From Methylobacterium sp. 17Sr1-1 (GTDB lineage: Bacteria > Pseudomonadota > Alphaproteobacteria > Rhizobiales > Beijerinckiaceae): a stretch of DNA of 64,000 nt. The DNA lies in contig NZ_CP029552.1 of the NCBI RefSeq assembly GCF_003173775.1, positions 2,952,001 to 3,016,000 of the forward strand, read 5' to 3'. Every line of letters begins with the position of its first letter. Within the stretch, counting starts at the first letter, position 1. Under the pieces are notes generated by a model. That model had not been told where the DNA came from. It saw nothing but the letters and a program-made list of their open reading frames with translations, and searched no databases. Of this stretch, positions 48,868 through 58,268 are shown piece by piece. The translations under genes and the position numbers were made by a program.

Positions 48868-51069
48868 ATGAACCTCACGAATTTCCGCTTCGAGACCGAT
48901 GCCGACGGCGTGGCGCTCGCCACCTGGGACATGCCCGGTCGCTCGATGAACGTCGTCACCCCCGAGGTGATGGAGGAGCTGAACCAGATCATCGACGCGG
49001 TGGTGGCCGATTCCGCCGTCAAGGGCTGCGTGATCACGTCGGGCAAGGACACCTTCTCGGGCGGCGCCGACCTGACGATGCTCCAGGGCCTCGGCGCCGA
49101 ATACGCGCGGCTGGCCCGCGAGCGCGGACAGGAGGAGGCGATGACCTTCTTCTTCGAGGAGTCGCGTCGGCTGACGCTCCTCTACCGCAAGCTCGAGACC
49201 TGCGGGAAACCGTTCGCGGCGGCCGTGCACGGCACCTGCCTCGGCGGCGCCTTCGAGCTGGCGCTCGCCTGCCACCACCGGGTGCTGTCGGACGACGACA
49301 AGACCCGGGTCGGCCTGCCGGAGATCAAGGTCGGGCTGTTTCCGGGCGCCGGCGGCACCCAGCGCGTCGCCCGCCTGATGCAGACCGGCGACGCGCTGCA
49401 GATGCTGTTCAAGGGCGAGCAGATCCGCCCGCTGATGGCCCGCAACATGGGCCTCGTCCACGCGGTCGCGCCGAAGGCCGAGATCGTCGCCAAGGCGCGC
49501 GAGTGGATCAAGGCCGGCGGCTCGGCCGTCGCGCCCTGGGACCAGCCGAAGTTCAAGGCGCCGTCCGGCAAGGTCTACTCGCCGGCCGGCATGATGACCT
49601 GGCCGCCGGCCAACGCCATCTACCGCCGTGAGACCCACGACAACTACCCCGCCGCCAAGGCGATCCTGCACGCCGTCTACGAGGGCCTGCAGCTGCCGAT
49701 GGATCTGGCGCTCAAGGTCGAGAGCCGGTACTTCGCCAAGATCCTGCGCTCGCCGGAAGCGGCGGCGATGATCCGCACCCTGTTCCTGTCGATGGGCGAG
49801 CTCAACAAGGGCGCGCGCCGGCCGAAGGGCGTCGGCGCCGTCCAGCTCAAGAAGGTCGGCGTCGTCGGCGCCGGCTTCATGGGAGCGGGCATCGCCTACG
49901 TCTCGGCCAATGCCGGGCTGGAGGTCGTGCTGGTCGACCAGTCGGCGGAGGCCGCCGAGAAGGGCAAGGCTTACGCCCACAAGCTCGTCTCCGACCAGAT
50001 CATGAAGGGCCGCGCCAAGACCGCCGACCGCGACGCGCTCCTCGGACGCATCACCGCGACCGGCGATTACGGCGCGCTGACGGGATGCGACCTCGTCGTC
50101 GAGGCGGTGTTCGAGGACCCGAAGGTCAAGGCCGAGGTGATCGCCAAGGTCGAGGCGGTGATCGGGCCCGACGCGATCTTCGCCTCCAACACCTCGACCC
50201 TGCCGATCAGCGGGCTGGCCAAGGCGTCGAGCCGGCCGGAGCAGTTCATCGGCATCCACTTCTTCTCGCCGGTCGAGAAGATGATGCTGGTCGAGATCAT
50301 CATGGGCAAGGCGACCGGTGAGCGGGCGCTCGCCGTCGCCCTCGACTACGTCCGGGCGATCAAGAAGACCCCGATCGTCGTCAACGACGCCCGCGGCTTC
50401 TTCGCCAACCGCTGCGTCGGTGCCTACATCCTCGAAGGCCACCTGATGCTCGGCGAGGGCGTGCCCGCCGCGATGATCGAGAATGCCGGGCGCCAGGCCG
50501 GCATGCCGGTCGGCCCCCTCTCGCTCAACGACGAGGTCGGCGTCGACCTCGCCCTCAAGATCGTCAAGGCGACGAAGGCGCAGGTCGGCGAGGCCGCCGT
50601 CAATCCGGTGCAGGAGCGCCTGCTCACCGCCCTCGTCGAGGGCGAGGGCCGGCTCGGGCGCAAGAACCGGAAGGGCTTCTACGACTATCCCGAGCAGGGC
50701 CCGAAGAAGCTGTGGCCGGGTCTGCGTGACCTCCAGGAGACCCGGATCGATCCCGACGCGGTGGACTTCCAGGAGCTGAAGCAGCGCCTCCTCGTCACCC
50801 AGGCGCTGGAAGCCGCCCGGACCTTCGGCGAGGGCGTGGTCACCGACCCGCGCGAGGCCGATGTCGGCTCGATCCTCGGCTTCGGCTTCGCGCCGTTCAC
50901 CGGGGGGGCTCTGTCCTACATCGACTTCATGGGGGCGGCCCGGTTCGTGGAACTCTGTCGCAAGTTGGAAGCCAAGCACGGCGCCCGCTTCTCCCCGCCG
51001 GAGACGCTGGTGGCGATGGCCGGGCGCGGCGGCACCTTCTACGGCGAGGCGGCGAAACAGGCGGCGTGA
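48868..51069 (+). CDS. fadJ: FadJ/FadB-like enoyl-CoA hydratase / 3-hydroxyacyl-CoA dehydrogenase
   Basis: A 733-residue bifunctional enzyme. The N-terminal crotonase domain has both hydratase glutamates: in C-L-G-G-A-F-E-L-A-L and in L-P-E-I-K-V-G-L-F-P-G. After a linker (about 310) the dehydrogenase domain has the NAD loop G-V-V-G-A-G-F-M-G-A-G-I (about 333), the catalytic histidine in G-I-H-F-F-S-P-V-E-K, and two C-terminal helical domains ending near 720. The spacing of domains is that of FadB/FadJ. It completes the operon acyl-CoA dehydrogenase - thiolase - exported protein - FadJ; a family A repeat follows. Confidence 0.94.
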   Translation: MNLTNFRFETDADGVALATWDMPGRSMNVVTPEVMEELNQIIDAVVADSAVKGCVITSGKDTFSGGADLTMLQGLGAEYARLARERGQEEAMTFFFEESRRLTLLYRKLETCGKPFAAAVHGTCLGGAFELALACHHRVLSDDDKTRVGLPEIKVGLFPGAGGTQRVARLMQTGDALQMLFKGEQIRPLMARNMGLVHAVAPKAEIVAKAREWIKAGGSAVAPWDQPKFKAPSGKVYSPAGMMTWPPANAIYRRETHDNYPAAKAILHAVYEGLQLPMDLALKVESRYFAKILRSPEAAAMIRTLFLSMGELNKGARRPKGVGAVQLKKVGVVGAGFMGAGIAYVSANAGLEVVLVDQSAEAAEKGKAYAHKLVSDQIMKGRAKTADRDALLGRITATGDYGALTGCDLVVEAVFEDPKVKAEVIAKVEAVIGPDAIFASNTSTLPISGLAKASSRPEQFIGIHFFSPVEKMMLVEIIMGKATGERALAVALDYVRAIKKTPIVVNDARGFFANRCVGAYILEGHLMLGEGVPAAMIENAGRQAGMPVGPLSLNDEVGVDLALKIVKATKAQVGEAAVNPVQERLLTALVEGEGRLGRKNRKGFYDYPEQGPKKLWPGLRDLQETRIDPDAVDFQELKQRLLVTQALEAARTFGEGVVTDPREADVGSILGFGFAPFTGGALSYIDFMGAARFVELCRKLEAKHGARFSPPETLVAMAGRGGTFYGEAAKQAA

Positions 51070-51101
51070 TCCCCTGATCGATCTCCTCGCCCCACCCGCG
51101 A

Positions 51102-51230
51102 CCTCATCCTGAGGTGCCGGGCGATCGAAGATCGCTTGGCCTCGAAGGAGGCCCCCAGAGATCTCAGCGGGATCTGGAAGCTTCCTTCGAGGTCAGTCGA
51201 TCTTCGATCGGCTGACACTTCACGATGAGG
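51102..51230. repeat. Long palindromic intergenic repeat, family A
   Basis: Second copy of the 6679-6814 element, with the left end CCTCATCCTGAGGT, the right end more diverged (CACGATGAGG), and internal arms GGCCTCGAAGGAGG and CTTCCTTCGAGG and GATCTTCGATC. It fills most of the 272-base gap after the FadJ-like gene. Confidence 0.8.
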
Positions 51231-51341
51231 GTGTGGGTGGGATGAAGGGAAGCATGAGGTCGAATCCGGCCCCGCCATCGGCCTGAGATACGGACCCGGC
51301 ATCCTGCCCGGGCGGCGCCCCTGCCGCCCGGGACGATCCGT

Positions 51342-52271
51342 GTGACCAATCAGAGTGGTGAATCACCCGCCCGCCGGGTCGTGCTGGTGGCGAATCTCGC
51401 GGCGGGCTCGCTCGTCGACGGCGGCTTGACGCCGGGCGGCCTGCGCGAGCGCCTGGAGGCGGCAGGTCTCGCGGTCGTGCCGGAGCCGCGTCCCGACGCG
51501 CCCCTGCCGGAACGGCTGAAGGCCGCCGCGACGATTCCGGGCATCGACGCCGTCGCGGTCGCGGGGGGCGACGGGACGCTGGCCTGCGCGGCGCAAGCGC
51601 TCACCGGCCAGGACGTCCCCCTCGGCATCCTGCCGCTCGGCACCATGAACCTGCTGGCGAAGGACCTCGGGCTGCCCCTCGACCTCGACGGAGCGGTGCA
51701 CGTGCTGGCGACCGGCCTCGCGCACCGGATCGATGCGGGCGAGGTCAACGGCCACGTCTTCCTGATCAACTCGGTGCTCGGCATGCCGGCCCGGATGGCG
51801 CGCCACCGCGAGGCGCGGCGCGGCCGCATGGGACTTCCCGACCTCCTGCGGATGGCCGCCGGTCTCCTGCGCCATCTCGGGCGCTACCCGCGCGAGCGCG
51901 CCGTGCTGACCCTCCGCGGCACCACAAGGCGGGTGCGCTTCCGGGCGCTCGCGGTGGTCTGCGGCGATTACCGGGAGGGTTTCGGCCAGGTTCTGTCGCG
52001 GGCGGGCGTCGACGGCGGGCACCTCACGCTCTACCTCGTCGAGACCCTGTCGGCGGCGCGGCTCGTGCGCCTCGGGCTCGGCTTCGCGGTCGGCGAGTGG
52101 CGCCGCCTGCCCGGGCTGGAGCGGCACGAGACCGACGCCCTGACCCTCGACGCCCGCAAGGCCCTGCGGGTGATGAATGACGGAGAGGTCGTGCTGATCG
52201 CCCCACCCCTGCGCTACCGCCTCCGCCGCAGCGCCCTGCAAGTCCTCGTGCCGGCGGAGGATCCCCGATGA
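51342..52271 (+). CDS. Diacylglycerol-kinase-catalytic-domain lipid kinase-like protein
   Basis: A 309-residue protein of the DAGK/YegS/sphingosine-kinase fold. The nucleotide motif A-V-A-G-G-D-G-T-L is near residue 72, with P-L-G-T-M-N-L-L-A-K-D-L near 95 as the second family motif, and a beta-sandwich C-terminal half. It starts at GTG 51342; its stop overlaps the ATG of the phosphoesterase gene (ATGA). Substrate, probably a lipid hydroxyl, is not determined. Confidence 0.9.
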   Translation: MTNQSGESPARRVVLVANLAAGSLVDGGLTPGGLRERLEAAGLAVVPEPRPDAPLPERLKAAATIPGIDAVAVAGGDGTLACAAQALTGQDVPLGILPLGTMNLLAKDLGLPLDLDGAVHVLATGLAHRIDAGEVNGHVFLINSVLGMPARMARHREARRGRMGLPDLLRMAAGLLRHLGRYPRERAVLTLRGTTRRVRFRALAVVCGDYREGFGQVLSRAGVDGGHLTLYLVETLSAARLVRLGLGFAVGEWRRLPGLERHETDALTLDARKALRVMNDGEVVLIAPPLRYRLRRSALQVLVPAEDPR

Positions 52272-53113
52272 AGCGGATCGCCCATATCTCCGACCTGCAT
52301 TTCGGCCGCACCGACCCGGCGGTGGTGGAGGGACTGGTGGCGGAGCTGACCCGCGACCAGCCGGACCTGATCATCATCTCGGGCGACTTCACCATGCGCG
52401 CCCGCACCCGGGAGTGGCTGGAGGCGAAGGCCTTCCTCGACCGGCTGCCGCATCCCTGGATCGCCGTGCCGGGCAACCACGACATCTCGCCGTTCCGGCT
52501 CTGGCAGCGCTTCTTCCATCCGTTCCGGCGCTACCGCCGCTACGTCGCGCCCGAGACCGAGCCGGTCTTCCAGGACGACGAGATCGCGGTGATCTGCCTC
52601 AACACCGTGCGGACCTGGGCGCCGGAGACCGACTGGTCGCAGGGCAAGATCACCCGTGCGCAGATCAAGCGGACGGAGGCGCGGCTCGATTCCCTGCCGC
52701 CGGGCCTGTTCCGGATCGTGGTCGGCCACCATCCCTTCATGCCGCCGCCCTGGGACGAGGAGGCGCGCCTGGTCGGCCGCGCCGACGAGGCCCTCGACGC
52801 CTTCCAGCGCCACGGCGTCGGCCTGACGCTGGCCGGCCACCTCCACCGCGGCTACGCCCGCTTCGCCGAGCCGACCCCGGACGGCCCGAAGGCCGAGATC
52901 GACCGGCCGGAGGCGAAGGCGACCGGCCGGCGGCTGCTCGCGGTCCAGGCCGGCTCCGCCACCTCGACCCGCCTGCGCGGCAACGAGCCCAACGCGTATA
53001 ACCGCATCACCGTCGCGGACGGCGTCGCCACCGTGCAGGTGCGGCTGTGGACGGGAACGAATTGGTGCGACGCGGCGGAATCGGGCGCGGCGCGGTGTGC
53101 GGCGGAGGAGTGA
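52268..53113 (+). CDS. Calcineurin-like metallophosphoesterase
   Basis: A 281-residue enzyme with the full two-metal set: H-I-S-D-L-H-F-G at residues 5-12, I-S-G-D-F-T, P-G-N-H-D-I, V-G-H-H-P-F and G-H-L-H-R-G. It has no signal peptide. Coupled to the lipid-kinase-like gene by a four-base overlap, it might act on a phosphorylated lipid headgroup or nucleotide; this is inference only. An arm of palindromic family B lies 48 bases downstream. Confidence 0.9.
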   Translation: MKRIAHISDLHFGRTDPAVVEGLVAELTRDQPDLIIISGDFTMRARTREWLEAKAFLDRLPHPWIAVPGNHDISPFRLWQRFFHPFRRYRRYVAPETEPVFQDDEIAVICLNTVRTWAPETDWSQGKITRAQIKRTEARLDSLPPGLFRIVVGHHPFMPPPWDEEARLVGRADEALDAFQRHGVGLTLAGHLHRGYARFAEPTPDGPKAEIDRPEAKATGRRLLAVQAGSATSTRLRGNEPNAYNRITVADGVATVQVRLWTGTNWCDAAESGAARCAAEE

Positions 53114-53160
53114 CCAGGTCCCTGCTCGATCTGTTCCGAGGCAAGTCGAGCACGGAATTT

Positions 53161-53190
53161 CTCCTCTCCCTGCCCGCGGGGAGAGGGGAG
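53161..53190. repeat. Half element of palindromic family B variant
   Basis: CTCCTCTCCCTGCCCGCGGG followed by GAGAGGGGAG forms an imperfect hairpin between the convergent phosphoesterase and AlgX-like genes. It matches parts of the 57975-58169 element. Confidence 0.65.
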
Positions 53191-53231
53191 ACGCGCTTTA
53201 GCTTTTTTCGGTCGATCGAGCGGAAAACACC

Positions 53232-54173
53232 TCAGGTCTCACCTCCATCACCCCTCCCCGCATTGATCCGCCTGGCCCCCTCCGCCGCAACGTCGAACCG
53301 GTCCGTCGGCACCCGCGCCAGGAAGCGCTCCGCCACCTCGACCAGCAGCAGGTGCGGGCGCACCCGCTCGACGTAACCCCAGTCGAGGCTCGCCGACCAG
53401 ACGAAGTGCAGCTCGCGAAAGCTCTCGGCGAGGAGCCCGGTCAGGAAGATCGGGTGGAAGTGCGAGCAGGAATCGCCGAACAGCATCAGCGTGCGGGGAT
53501 CGGCGGCCGGGCTCTCGTTGCGGAAGACCACGTGGGCGCCGACATGGAGGTCGGCGGCCGTCCCCCGTGCCTCGTGGGCCTCGACCAGCGGATTGGCGTA
53601 GGTGCGAACGGCGTCGCGCTGGACCTCGTACACCCGCATCGTCTCGCGCCGCGGCGGATCGAGCTTGGCGCCGAGGTCGAGCACGCCGTCATGGTCGTGG
53701 AACGGCCGCGTCGCGAGATCGGCCGGCGGCACCGCGCCGAGCGCCCGCATGATCTCCCCGAAGGCGAGGCGGCAGCCCTCCTGGCTCCAATGGGTGTCGG
53801 TGCGCAGGTAGAGCGGCGGCTCCGCATCCCGCGCCGCTCGCAACGGGCCGACGAGGTCGATCCAGGCACGCGCCGCGGGCGAGCGGGCGAGGCGCGCGCC
53901 GAGGCGCCGGGCCGGCGACAGGGCGGGATCGAGGACGAGCCCGTCGAGCCGGTCGTCATAGATGCTCAGCTTCTCCGGCACCACGACGTGGAAGGCGCGC
54001 ACGCCGAAGGCCGCCGCCGTCGCGGTGCGGGCCTCGATCAGCCGGCGCCAGCGCCACAGCCGCCAGGCGACGGGCAGGCTCGCCCGGTATTGCTGCCGCA
54101 CCCGGTTGGTGCCGCCGGTCAGGAAGAGCCAGCCATCCCGGCCGAGATGGACCATGTCGGTGCTGTCGCGCAT
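53232..54173 (-). CDS. AlgX/AlgJ-like SGNH acetyltransferase-type protein
   Basis: A 313-residue protein with the AlgX/AlgJ catalytic pattern: D-T-H-W-S at residues 126-130 (the aspartate-histidine pair) and F-G-D-S-C-S-H-F near 230 (the serine nucleophile). It begins with G-R-D-G-W-L-F-L-T-G-G, the usual start of this domain, and V-V-P-E-K. Such proteins acetylate exopolysaccharides. No MBOAT partner and no alginate genes are adjacent, and no signal peptide is seen on this start, so it may act in the cytoplasm or the true start may lie upstream. Target polysaccharide unknown. Confidence 0.8.
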   Translation of the reverse strand: MRDSTDMVHLGRDGWLFLTGGTNRVRQQYRASLPVAWRLWRWRRLIEARTATAAAFGVRAFHVVVPEKLSIYDDRLDGLVLDPALSPARRLGARLARSPAARAWIDLVGPLRAARDAEPPLYLRTDTHWSQEGCRLAFGEIMRALGAVPPADLATRPFHDHDGVLDLGAKLDPPRRETMRVYEVQRDAVRTYANPLVEAHEARGTAADLHVGAHVVFRNESPAADPRTLMLFGDSCSHFHPIFLTGLLAESFRELHFVWSASLDWGYVERVRPHLLLVEVAERFLARVPTDRFDVAAEGARRINAGRGDGGET

Positions 54174-54256
54174 CCGCGCCGTGTAGCGGGCCGGGACCCA
54201 GCTGAACAGCGCAGCCCCTGGCCATTCCCGAAGCCCGCGCCATTTTCGGCGGGAGA

Positions 54257-54769
54257 ATGTCGCAGCCCCCCCTGATCCTCACCCTGGAACTCGACGAGGC
54301 CGCCTTCGCGGAGTTCGACGGCCAGCGCCGCCGCTACTTCCCGCCGGCCCTCAACAAGATTCCGGCCCACGTCACGCTGTTCCACCACCTCCCGGGCGAG
54401 GAGGAGCGCGGCGTCGTCGAGACCCTGGCGGCCGAAGTCCGGGCGCAAGCGCCGCTGCCGGTCGAGGTCGCGTCCCTGCGCTTCATCGGCCGCGGCGTCG
54501 CCTACGGGCTCGAATCGCCCCGCCTGTCGGCCCTGCGCGGGCGTCTCGCCGCGGCGTTCGAACCCTGGCTGACGCCGCAGGACCGCCAGGGCTACCGGCC
54601 GCACGTGACGGTGCAGAACAAGGTCGCGCCGGAGGAGGCGCGGGCGCTCCACCGCGAGCTCGAGGCTGCCTTCGTGCCACGGGAGATCACCGGCACCGGC
54701 CTGCTGCTCTGGCGCTATCTCGGCGGTCCGTGGGAGGCCCGCGGCCGGTTTCCGTTCGGGGGCGCATGA
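54257..54769 (+). CDS. 2'-5' RNA ligase/cyclic phosphodiesterase family protein
   Basis: A 170-residue two-histidine phosphoesterase. The paired motifs are His38 in A-H-V-T-L-F and His116 in P-H-V-T-V-Q, spaced as in the LigT-like fold. Members act on 2',3'-cyclic or 2'-5' linked RNA ends; this one has no assigned substrate. It overlaps the PAP2 gene: its stop lies within ATGATG at 54766. Confidence 0.88.
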   Translation: MSQPPLILTLELDEAAFAEFDGQRRRYFPPALNKIPAHVTLFHHLPGEEERGVVETLAAEVRAQAPLPVEVASLRFIGRGVAYGLESPRLSALRGRLAAAFEPWLTPQDRQGYRPHVTVQNKVAPEEARALHRELEAAFVPREITGTGLLLWRYLGGPWEARGRFPFGGA

Positions 54770-55506
54770 TGGAGATCCCGTTCCGGCGCCACGCCACCGC
54801 GGTCTGGCTGCGGCTCCGCCTCAACGAAATCGGGCCGCTCGCTTCGCTGCTCGCCGTCAGCCTGTTCGGCTTCGGCTTCTTCAAGCTCGCCGACGAGATC
54901 CGCGAGGGCGGCTCGTTCGGCTTCGACGACCGCCTCCTGCTGGCCCTGCGCGTGCCCGGCGACCTCGCCCAGCCGATCGGCCCCTCCTGGCTGCCGGAGA
55001 CGATGCGCGACATCACCGCCTTCGGCAGCGTGTTCGGCATCGTCTACGTCACGGCCTGCGTGGTGCTCTACCTCGCGGTCACGGCGCGGCGGCGCGCCGC
55101 CCTGTTCGTCCTCGTGGCGGTGGGCGGCGGCGAGCTGCTGTCGACCGGGCTGAAGCTGTTCTTCCGCCGCCCGCGGCCGGACCTGGTGCCGCACGGCATG
55201 GAAACCTTCACGGCGAGCTTCCCGAGCGGCCACGCCATGCTGTCGGCCATCGCCTACCTGACGCTCGCGATCCTGCTCGCCCGGGTCGAGCGCTCGCGCA
55301 AGGTCAAGGCCTTCGTGATGGGGCTCGGCGTCGTCACCACGCTGCTGGTCGGGATGAGCCGGGTCTATCTCGGGGTGCACTGGCCGAGCGACGTGCTCGC
55401 CGGCTGGTGCATCGGGGCCGCGTGGGCGTCCCTGTGCTGGTTCGTCGCCCTCCAGCTCCAGCGCCAGGAGGTGGTGGAGGCACCGGACCCGCCGCCGCCG
55501 GGCTGA
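54766..55506 (+). CDS. PAP2-family phosphatase
   Basis: A 246-residue integral membrane phosphatase with about six helices. Its three active-site motifs are K-L-F-F-R-R-P-R-P near residue 130, P-S-G-H-A near 150 and [12 protein letters not shown] near 200, giving the expected lysine, arginine and histidine residues. Typical substrates are lipid phosphates or undecaprenyl pyrophosphate. ATG 54766 overlaps the end of the preceding gene; 54769 is equally possible. Confidence 0.92.
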   Translation: MMEIPFRRHATAVWLRLRLNEIGPLASLLAVSLFGFGFFKLADEIREGGSFGFDDRLLLALRVPGDLAQPIGPSWLPETMRDITAFGSVFGIVYVTACVVLYLAVTARRRAALFVLVAVGGGELLSTGLKLFFRRPRPDLVPHGMETFTASFPSGHAMLSAIAYLTLAILLARVERSRKVKAFVMGLGVVTTLLVGMSRVYLGVHWPSDVLAGWCIGAAWASLCWFVALQLQRQEVVEAPDPPPPG

Positions 55507-55577
55507 CCCGACCCGCGGGCGCTTGCGCGCCGCGCCGCCCTCCCCTAGCCAAGCAGCAGAGGATCGGGAGGAACGCC

Positions 55578-56351
55578 GTGGCTTACGAGAACATCCGGGT
55601 CGAGACGCGCGGGCGGGTGGCGCTCGTCACCCTGCATCGTCCGGCGGCGCTGAACGCGCTCTGCAACGCGCTGATCGCCGAGCTGAACCACGCCCTCGAC
55701 GGCTACGAGCGCGACGACGGCATCGGCTGCATCGTCATCACCGGCTCCGAGAAGGCCTTCGCCGCCGGCGCCGACATCCGCGAGATGCAGGACCGCACCC
55801 ACCCCGAATTCTACATGGCCGACCCGTTCGGCGAGTGGGACAAGGTCGGCCGGCGCCGCAAGCCGATCATCGCCGCGGTGGCGGGCTACGCCCTCGGCGG
55901 CGGTTGCGAGCTGGCGCTGATGTGCGACTTCATCCTCGCCGCCGACACTGCGAAGTTCGGCCAGCCCGAGATCAAGCTCGGGGTGATCCCCGGCGCCGGC
56001 GGCACGCAGCGCCTGACCCGCGCGGTCGGCAAGGCCAAGGCGATGGACCTCTGCCTCACCGGCCGGATGATGGACGCCGCGGAAGCCGAGCGCTCCGGCC
56101 TCGTCGCCCGGGTGATCCCGGCCGCCGACCTCCTCGACGAGGCGATGAAGGCCGCCGAGACCATCGCGTCGATGTCGCTGCCCTCCGTGATGGTCGCCAA
56201 GGAGAGCGTCGACCGGGCCTTCGAGACCACCCTGACCGAGGGCATCCGCTACGAGCGCCGGGTGTTCTACGGGCTCTTCGCCACCCACGACCAGAAGGAA
56301 GGCATGAAGGCCTTCGTCGAGAAGCGTAAGCCCAACTTCGAGAACCGCTGA
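55578..56351 (+). CDS. Enoyl-CoA hydratase (crotonase)
   Basis: A 257-residue enzyme starting at GTG 55578 with A-Y-E-N-I-R-V-E-T. The two catalytic glutamates are Glu111 in G-G-G-C-E-L-A and Glu131 in Q-P-E-I-K-L-G, 20 residues apart as usual, and the oxyanion-hole loop A-G-A-D-I-R-E-M is near 65. Substrate is probably a short-chain acyl-CoA; in Methylobacterium the crotonase CroR of the ethylmalonyl-CoA pathway has this length, a possibility I cannot confirm. A dehydratase gene begins one base downstream. Confidence 0.92.
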   Translation: MAYENIRVETRGRVALVTLHRPAALNALCNALIAELNHALDGYERDDGIGCIVITGSEKAFAAGADIREMQDRTHPEFYMADPFGEWDKVGRRRKPIIAAVAGYALGGGCELALMCDFILAADTAKFGQPEIKLGVIPGAGGTQRLTRAVGKAKAMDLCLTGRMMDAAEAERSGLVARVIPAADLLDEAMKAAETIASMSLPSVMVAKESVDRAFETTLTEGIRYERRVFYGLFATHDQKEGMKAFVEKRKPNFENR

Positions 56352-56352
56352 G

Positions 56353-57309
56353 ATGAGCATCACCTACGCCGACGTCGAGGCCGCCGCCGGACGGATCGCC
56401 GGCATCGCCCACCGCACCCCGGTGCTCACCTCCCGCACCGCCGATGCGCGGACGGGCGCCACCCTGTTCTTCAAGGCCGAGCCGCTCCAGCGGGCCGGCG
56501 CCTTCAAGTTCCGGGGCGCCTGCAACGCCATCGCGGCGCTCTCGCCCGAGCAGCGCCGGCGCGGGGTGCTCGCCTTTTCCTCCGGCAATCACGCCCAGGC
56601 GATCGCCTATGCGGGCGCGCTCCAGGGCGTGCCGACCGTGATCGTGATGCCGCACGACGCGCCCGCCATCAAGGTCGCGGCGACCCGCGGCTACGGCGCC
56701 GAGATCGTGACGTACGACCGCTACAAGGAGGACCGCGAGGCGGTGAGCCGGAGCCTCGCCGAGGCACGCGGCCTCTCGGTGATCCCGCCCTACGACCATC
56801 CGGACGTGATCGCCGGCCAGGGCACGGCGGTGGGTGAGCTGATCGAGGAGGTCGGCCCCCTCGACGTGCTGCTCGTCTGCCTCGGCGGCGGCGGGCTGCT
56901 TGCCGGGTCCTGCCTCTCGGCCAAGGCCCTGTCGCCGGGGATCGAGATCTGGGGCGTCGAGCCCGAGGCCGGCAATGACGGCCAGCAATCGCTGGCGAAG
57001 GGCGAGGTGGTGCGCATCCCGGTCCCGGTCTCCATCGCCGACGGGGCGCTCACCACGCATCTCGGCCAGCAGACCTTCCCGATCATCCAGCGGGACGCGG
57101 CCGGCATCGTCACCGCCACGGACGCGCAGCTCGTCGCGGCGATGCGGTTCTTCGTCGAGCGGATGAAGCTCGTGGTCGAGCCGACCGGCTGCCTCGCGGC
57201 GGCTGCCGCCTTCGAAGGCGCGGTGCCGGTCAAGGGCAAGCGCGTCGGCGTGATCCTGTCGGGCGGCAACGTCGATCCGGCGGCGCTCGCCCGGCATCTC
57301 GCCGCATGA
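56353..57309 (+). CDS. Threonine/serine dehydratase (PLP)
   Basis: A 318-residue fold-type II PLP enzyme. The cofactor lysine is Lys52 in G-A-F-K-F-R-G-A, and the glycine-rich phosphate loop is [10 protein letters not shown] near 178. It has no C-terminal regulatory domain, so it is the short catabolic type that turns threonine or serine into 2-oxoacid and ammonia, or a related amino-acid ammonia-lyase. It follows the crotonase at a single-base gap. Confidence 0.9.
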   Translation: MSITYADVEAAAGRIAGIAHRTPVLTSRTADARTGATLFFKAEPLQRAGAFKFRGACNAIAALSPEQRRRGVLAFSSGNHAQAIAYAGALQGVPTVIVMPHDAPAIKVAATRGYGAEIVTYDRYKEDREAVSRSLAEARGLSVIPPYDHPDVIAGQGTAVGELIEEVGPLDVLLVCLGGGGLLAGSCLSAKALSPGIEIWGVEPEAGNDGQQSLAKGEVVRIPVPVSIADGALTTHLGQQTFPIIQRDAAGIVTATDAQLVAAMRFFVERMKLVVEPTGCLAAAAAFEGAVPVKGKRVGVILSGGNVDPAALARHLAA

Positions 57310-57319
57310 GCCAATTCGC

Positions 57320-57850
57320 ATGGGCATGATGGCGACGCCGGGCGACCTGTTCGCCTTCCTCGACGGTCTCGGCGTGGCCCACGCCACCGTGGAGCACGTT
57401 CCCGTGCACACGGTGGCGGAGTCCCGCGACCTCAAGGCGGACATGCCGGGCGGGCACTCGAAGAACCTGTTCCTGAAGGACAAGCGCGGGCAACTTTTTC
57501 TGGTCGTGGCGGAGGCCGAGGCGCGGATCGACCTCAAGCGCCTGCACGGGCCGATCGGCGCCACCGGCCGGCTCTCCTTCGGCTCGGCCGAGCTGCTCTA
57601 CGAGCGCCTCGGCGTGCGCCCCGGTTCGGTGACGCCGTTCGGGCTCATCAACGACCGCGACGGCACGGTGGCGGTGATCCTCGATGCCGGGCTGATGGCG
57701 CACGACCCCGTCAACTTCCACCCGCTCCACAACGGCGCCACCACCGCGGTGGCGCCGGGCGACCTGATCCGCTTCCTGGAGGCGACGGGGCATTCGCCGC
57801 GGGTGATGGCGCTGCCGGAGCCGGCGGAGGATGCAGAGCAGCCTGCGTGA
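57320..57850 (+). CDS. YbaK/prolyl-tRNA-editing domain protein
   Basis: A 176-residue protein of the ProX/YbaK fold that clears mischarged tRNA, most likely alanyl-tRNA(Pro) or a similar product. The family's start, [14 protein letters not shown], and the conserved lysine in K-N-L-F-L-K-D-K near residue 50 are present, as are F-G-S-A-E-L-L and G-S-V-T-P-F-G-L. It lies 10 bases after the dehydratase and probably belongs to the same transcript. Confidence 0.88.
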   Translation: MGMMATPGDLFAFLDGLGVAHATVEHVPVHTVAESRDLKADMPGGHSKNLFLKDKRGQLFLVVAEAEARIDLKRLHGPIGATGRLSFGSAELLYERLGVRPGSVTPFGLINDRDGTVAVILDAGLMAHDPVNFHPLHNGATTAVAPGDLIRFLEATGHSPRVMALPEPAEDAEQPA

Positions 57851-57974
57851 GGGCCGCGCGACCCCGGCCGGGATCGGCGCGCGGAGTGGGGTGCAGTTCG
57901 CAGCTTTGCTGCCACGCTGATCGACCACGCCCGGTTATCGCAGGGCTGTCCGGGGAAAGTAGTGGCGCGGATAC

Positions 57975-58169
57975 TCTCCTCTCCCCGCGGGCAGGGAGAG
58001 GCCTGAGCTCCGAAGGGGCTCAGGGAGCCCGAAGGGCGGGGGTGAGGGGGTGTCTCCGGATGAGGCTCCTCCGGAAACACCCCCTCACCCTCGCTCCGGC
58101 TGCGCCTCCGCTTGCCGCGCCCTCTGGACGAGGGCTCGGCCCTCTCCCCGCCCGCGGGGAGAGGGGAAA
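57975..58169. repeat. Long palindromic intergenic repeat, family B variant
   Basis: It accounts for most of the 418-base gap between the editing-domain gene and the methyltransferase gene. The outer arms are CTCTCCTCTCCCCGCGGGCAGGG and CCCCGCCCGCGGGGAGAGGGG; the inner arms include GGGTGAGGGGGTGT and ACACCCCCTCACCC, plus TCCGGATGAGGCTCCTCCGGA. Sequence from 57851 to 57970 and from 58170 to 58268 shows nothing recognisable. Confidence 0.8.
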
Positions 58170-58268
58170 CCCGCGCCATTTCTTTTCCCGTATAGCCCTG
58201 CGGTCATCAGGGAAGGGTCGCGGTTGGGAAAGCGGCCCAGTGCGCATCCACCCGCCTCAAAGAGCCCC

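Noticed and set aside
45415..50979. Two long minus-strand frames (45415-48204 and 48712-50979)
   Set aside because: They are shadows of the acyl-CoA dehydrogenase, thiolase and FadJ-like genes.
57975..58169. CRISPR-like array, because of repeated GC-rich units
   Set aside because: The units are inverted arms of a palindrome, not regularly spaced direct repeats with unique spacers, and no cas genes are nearby.
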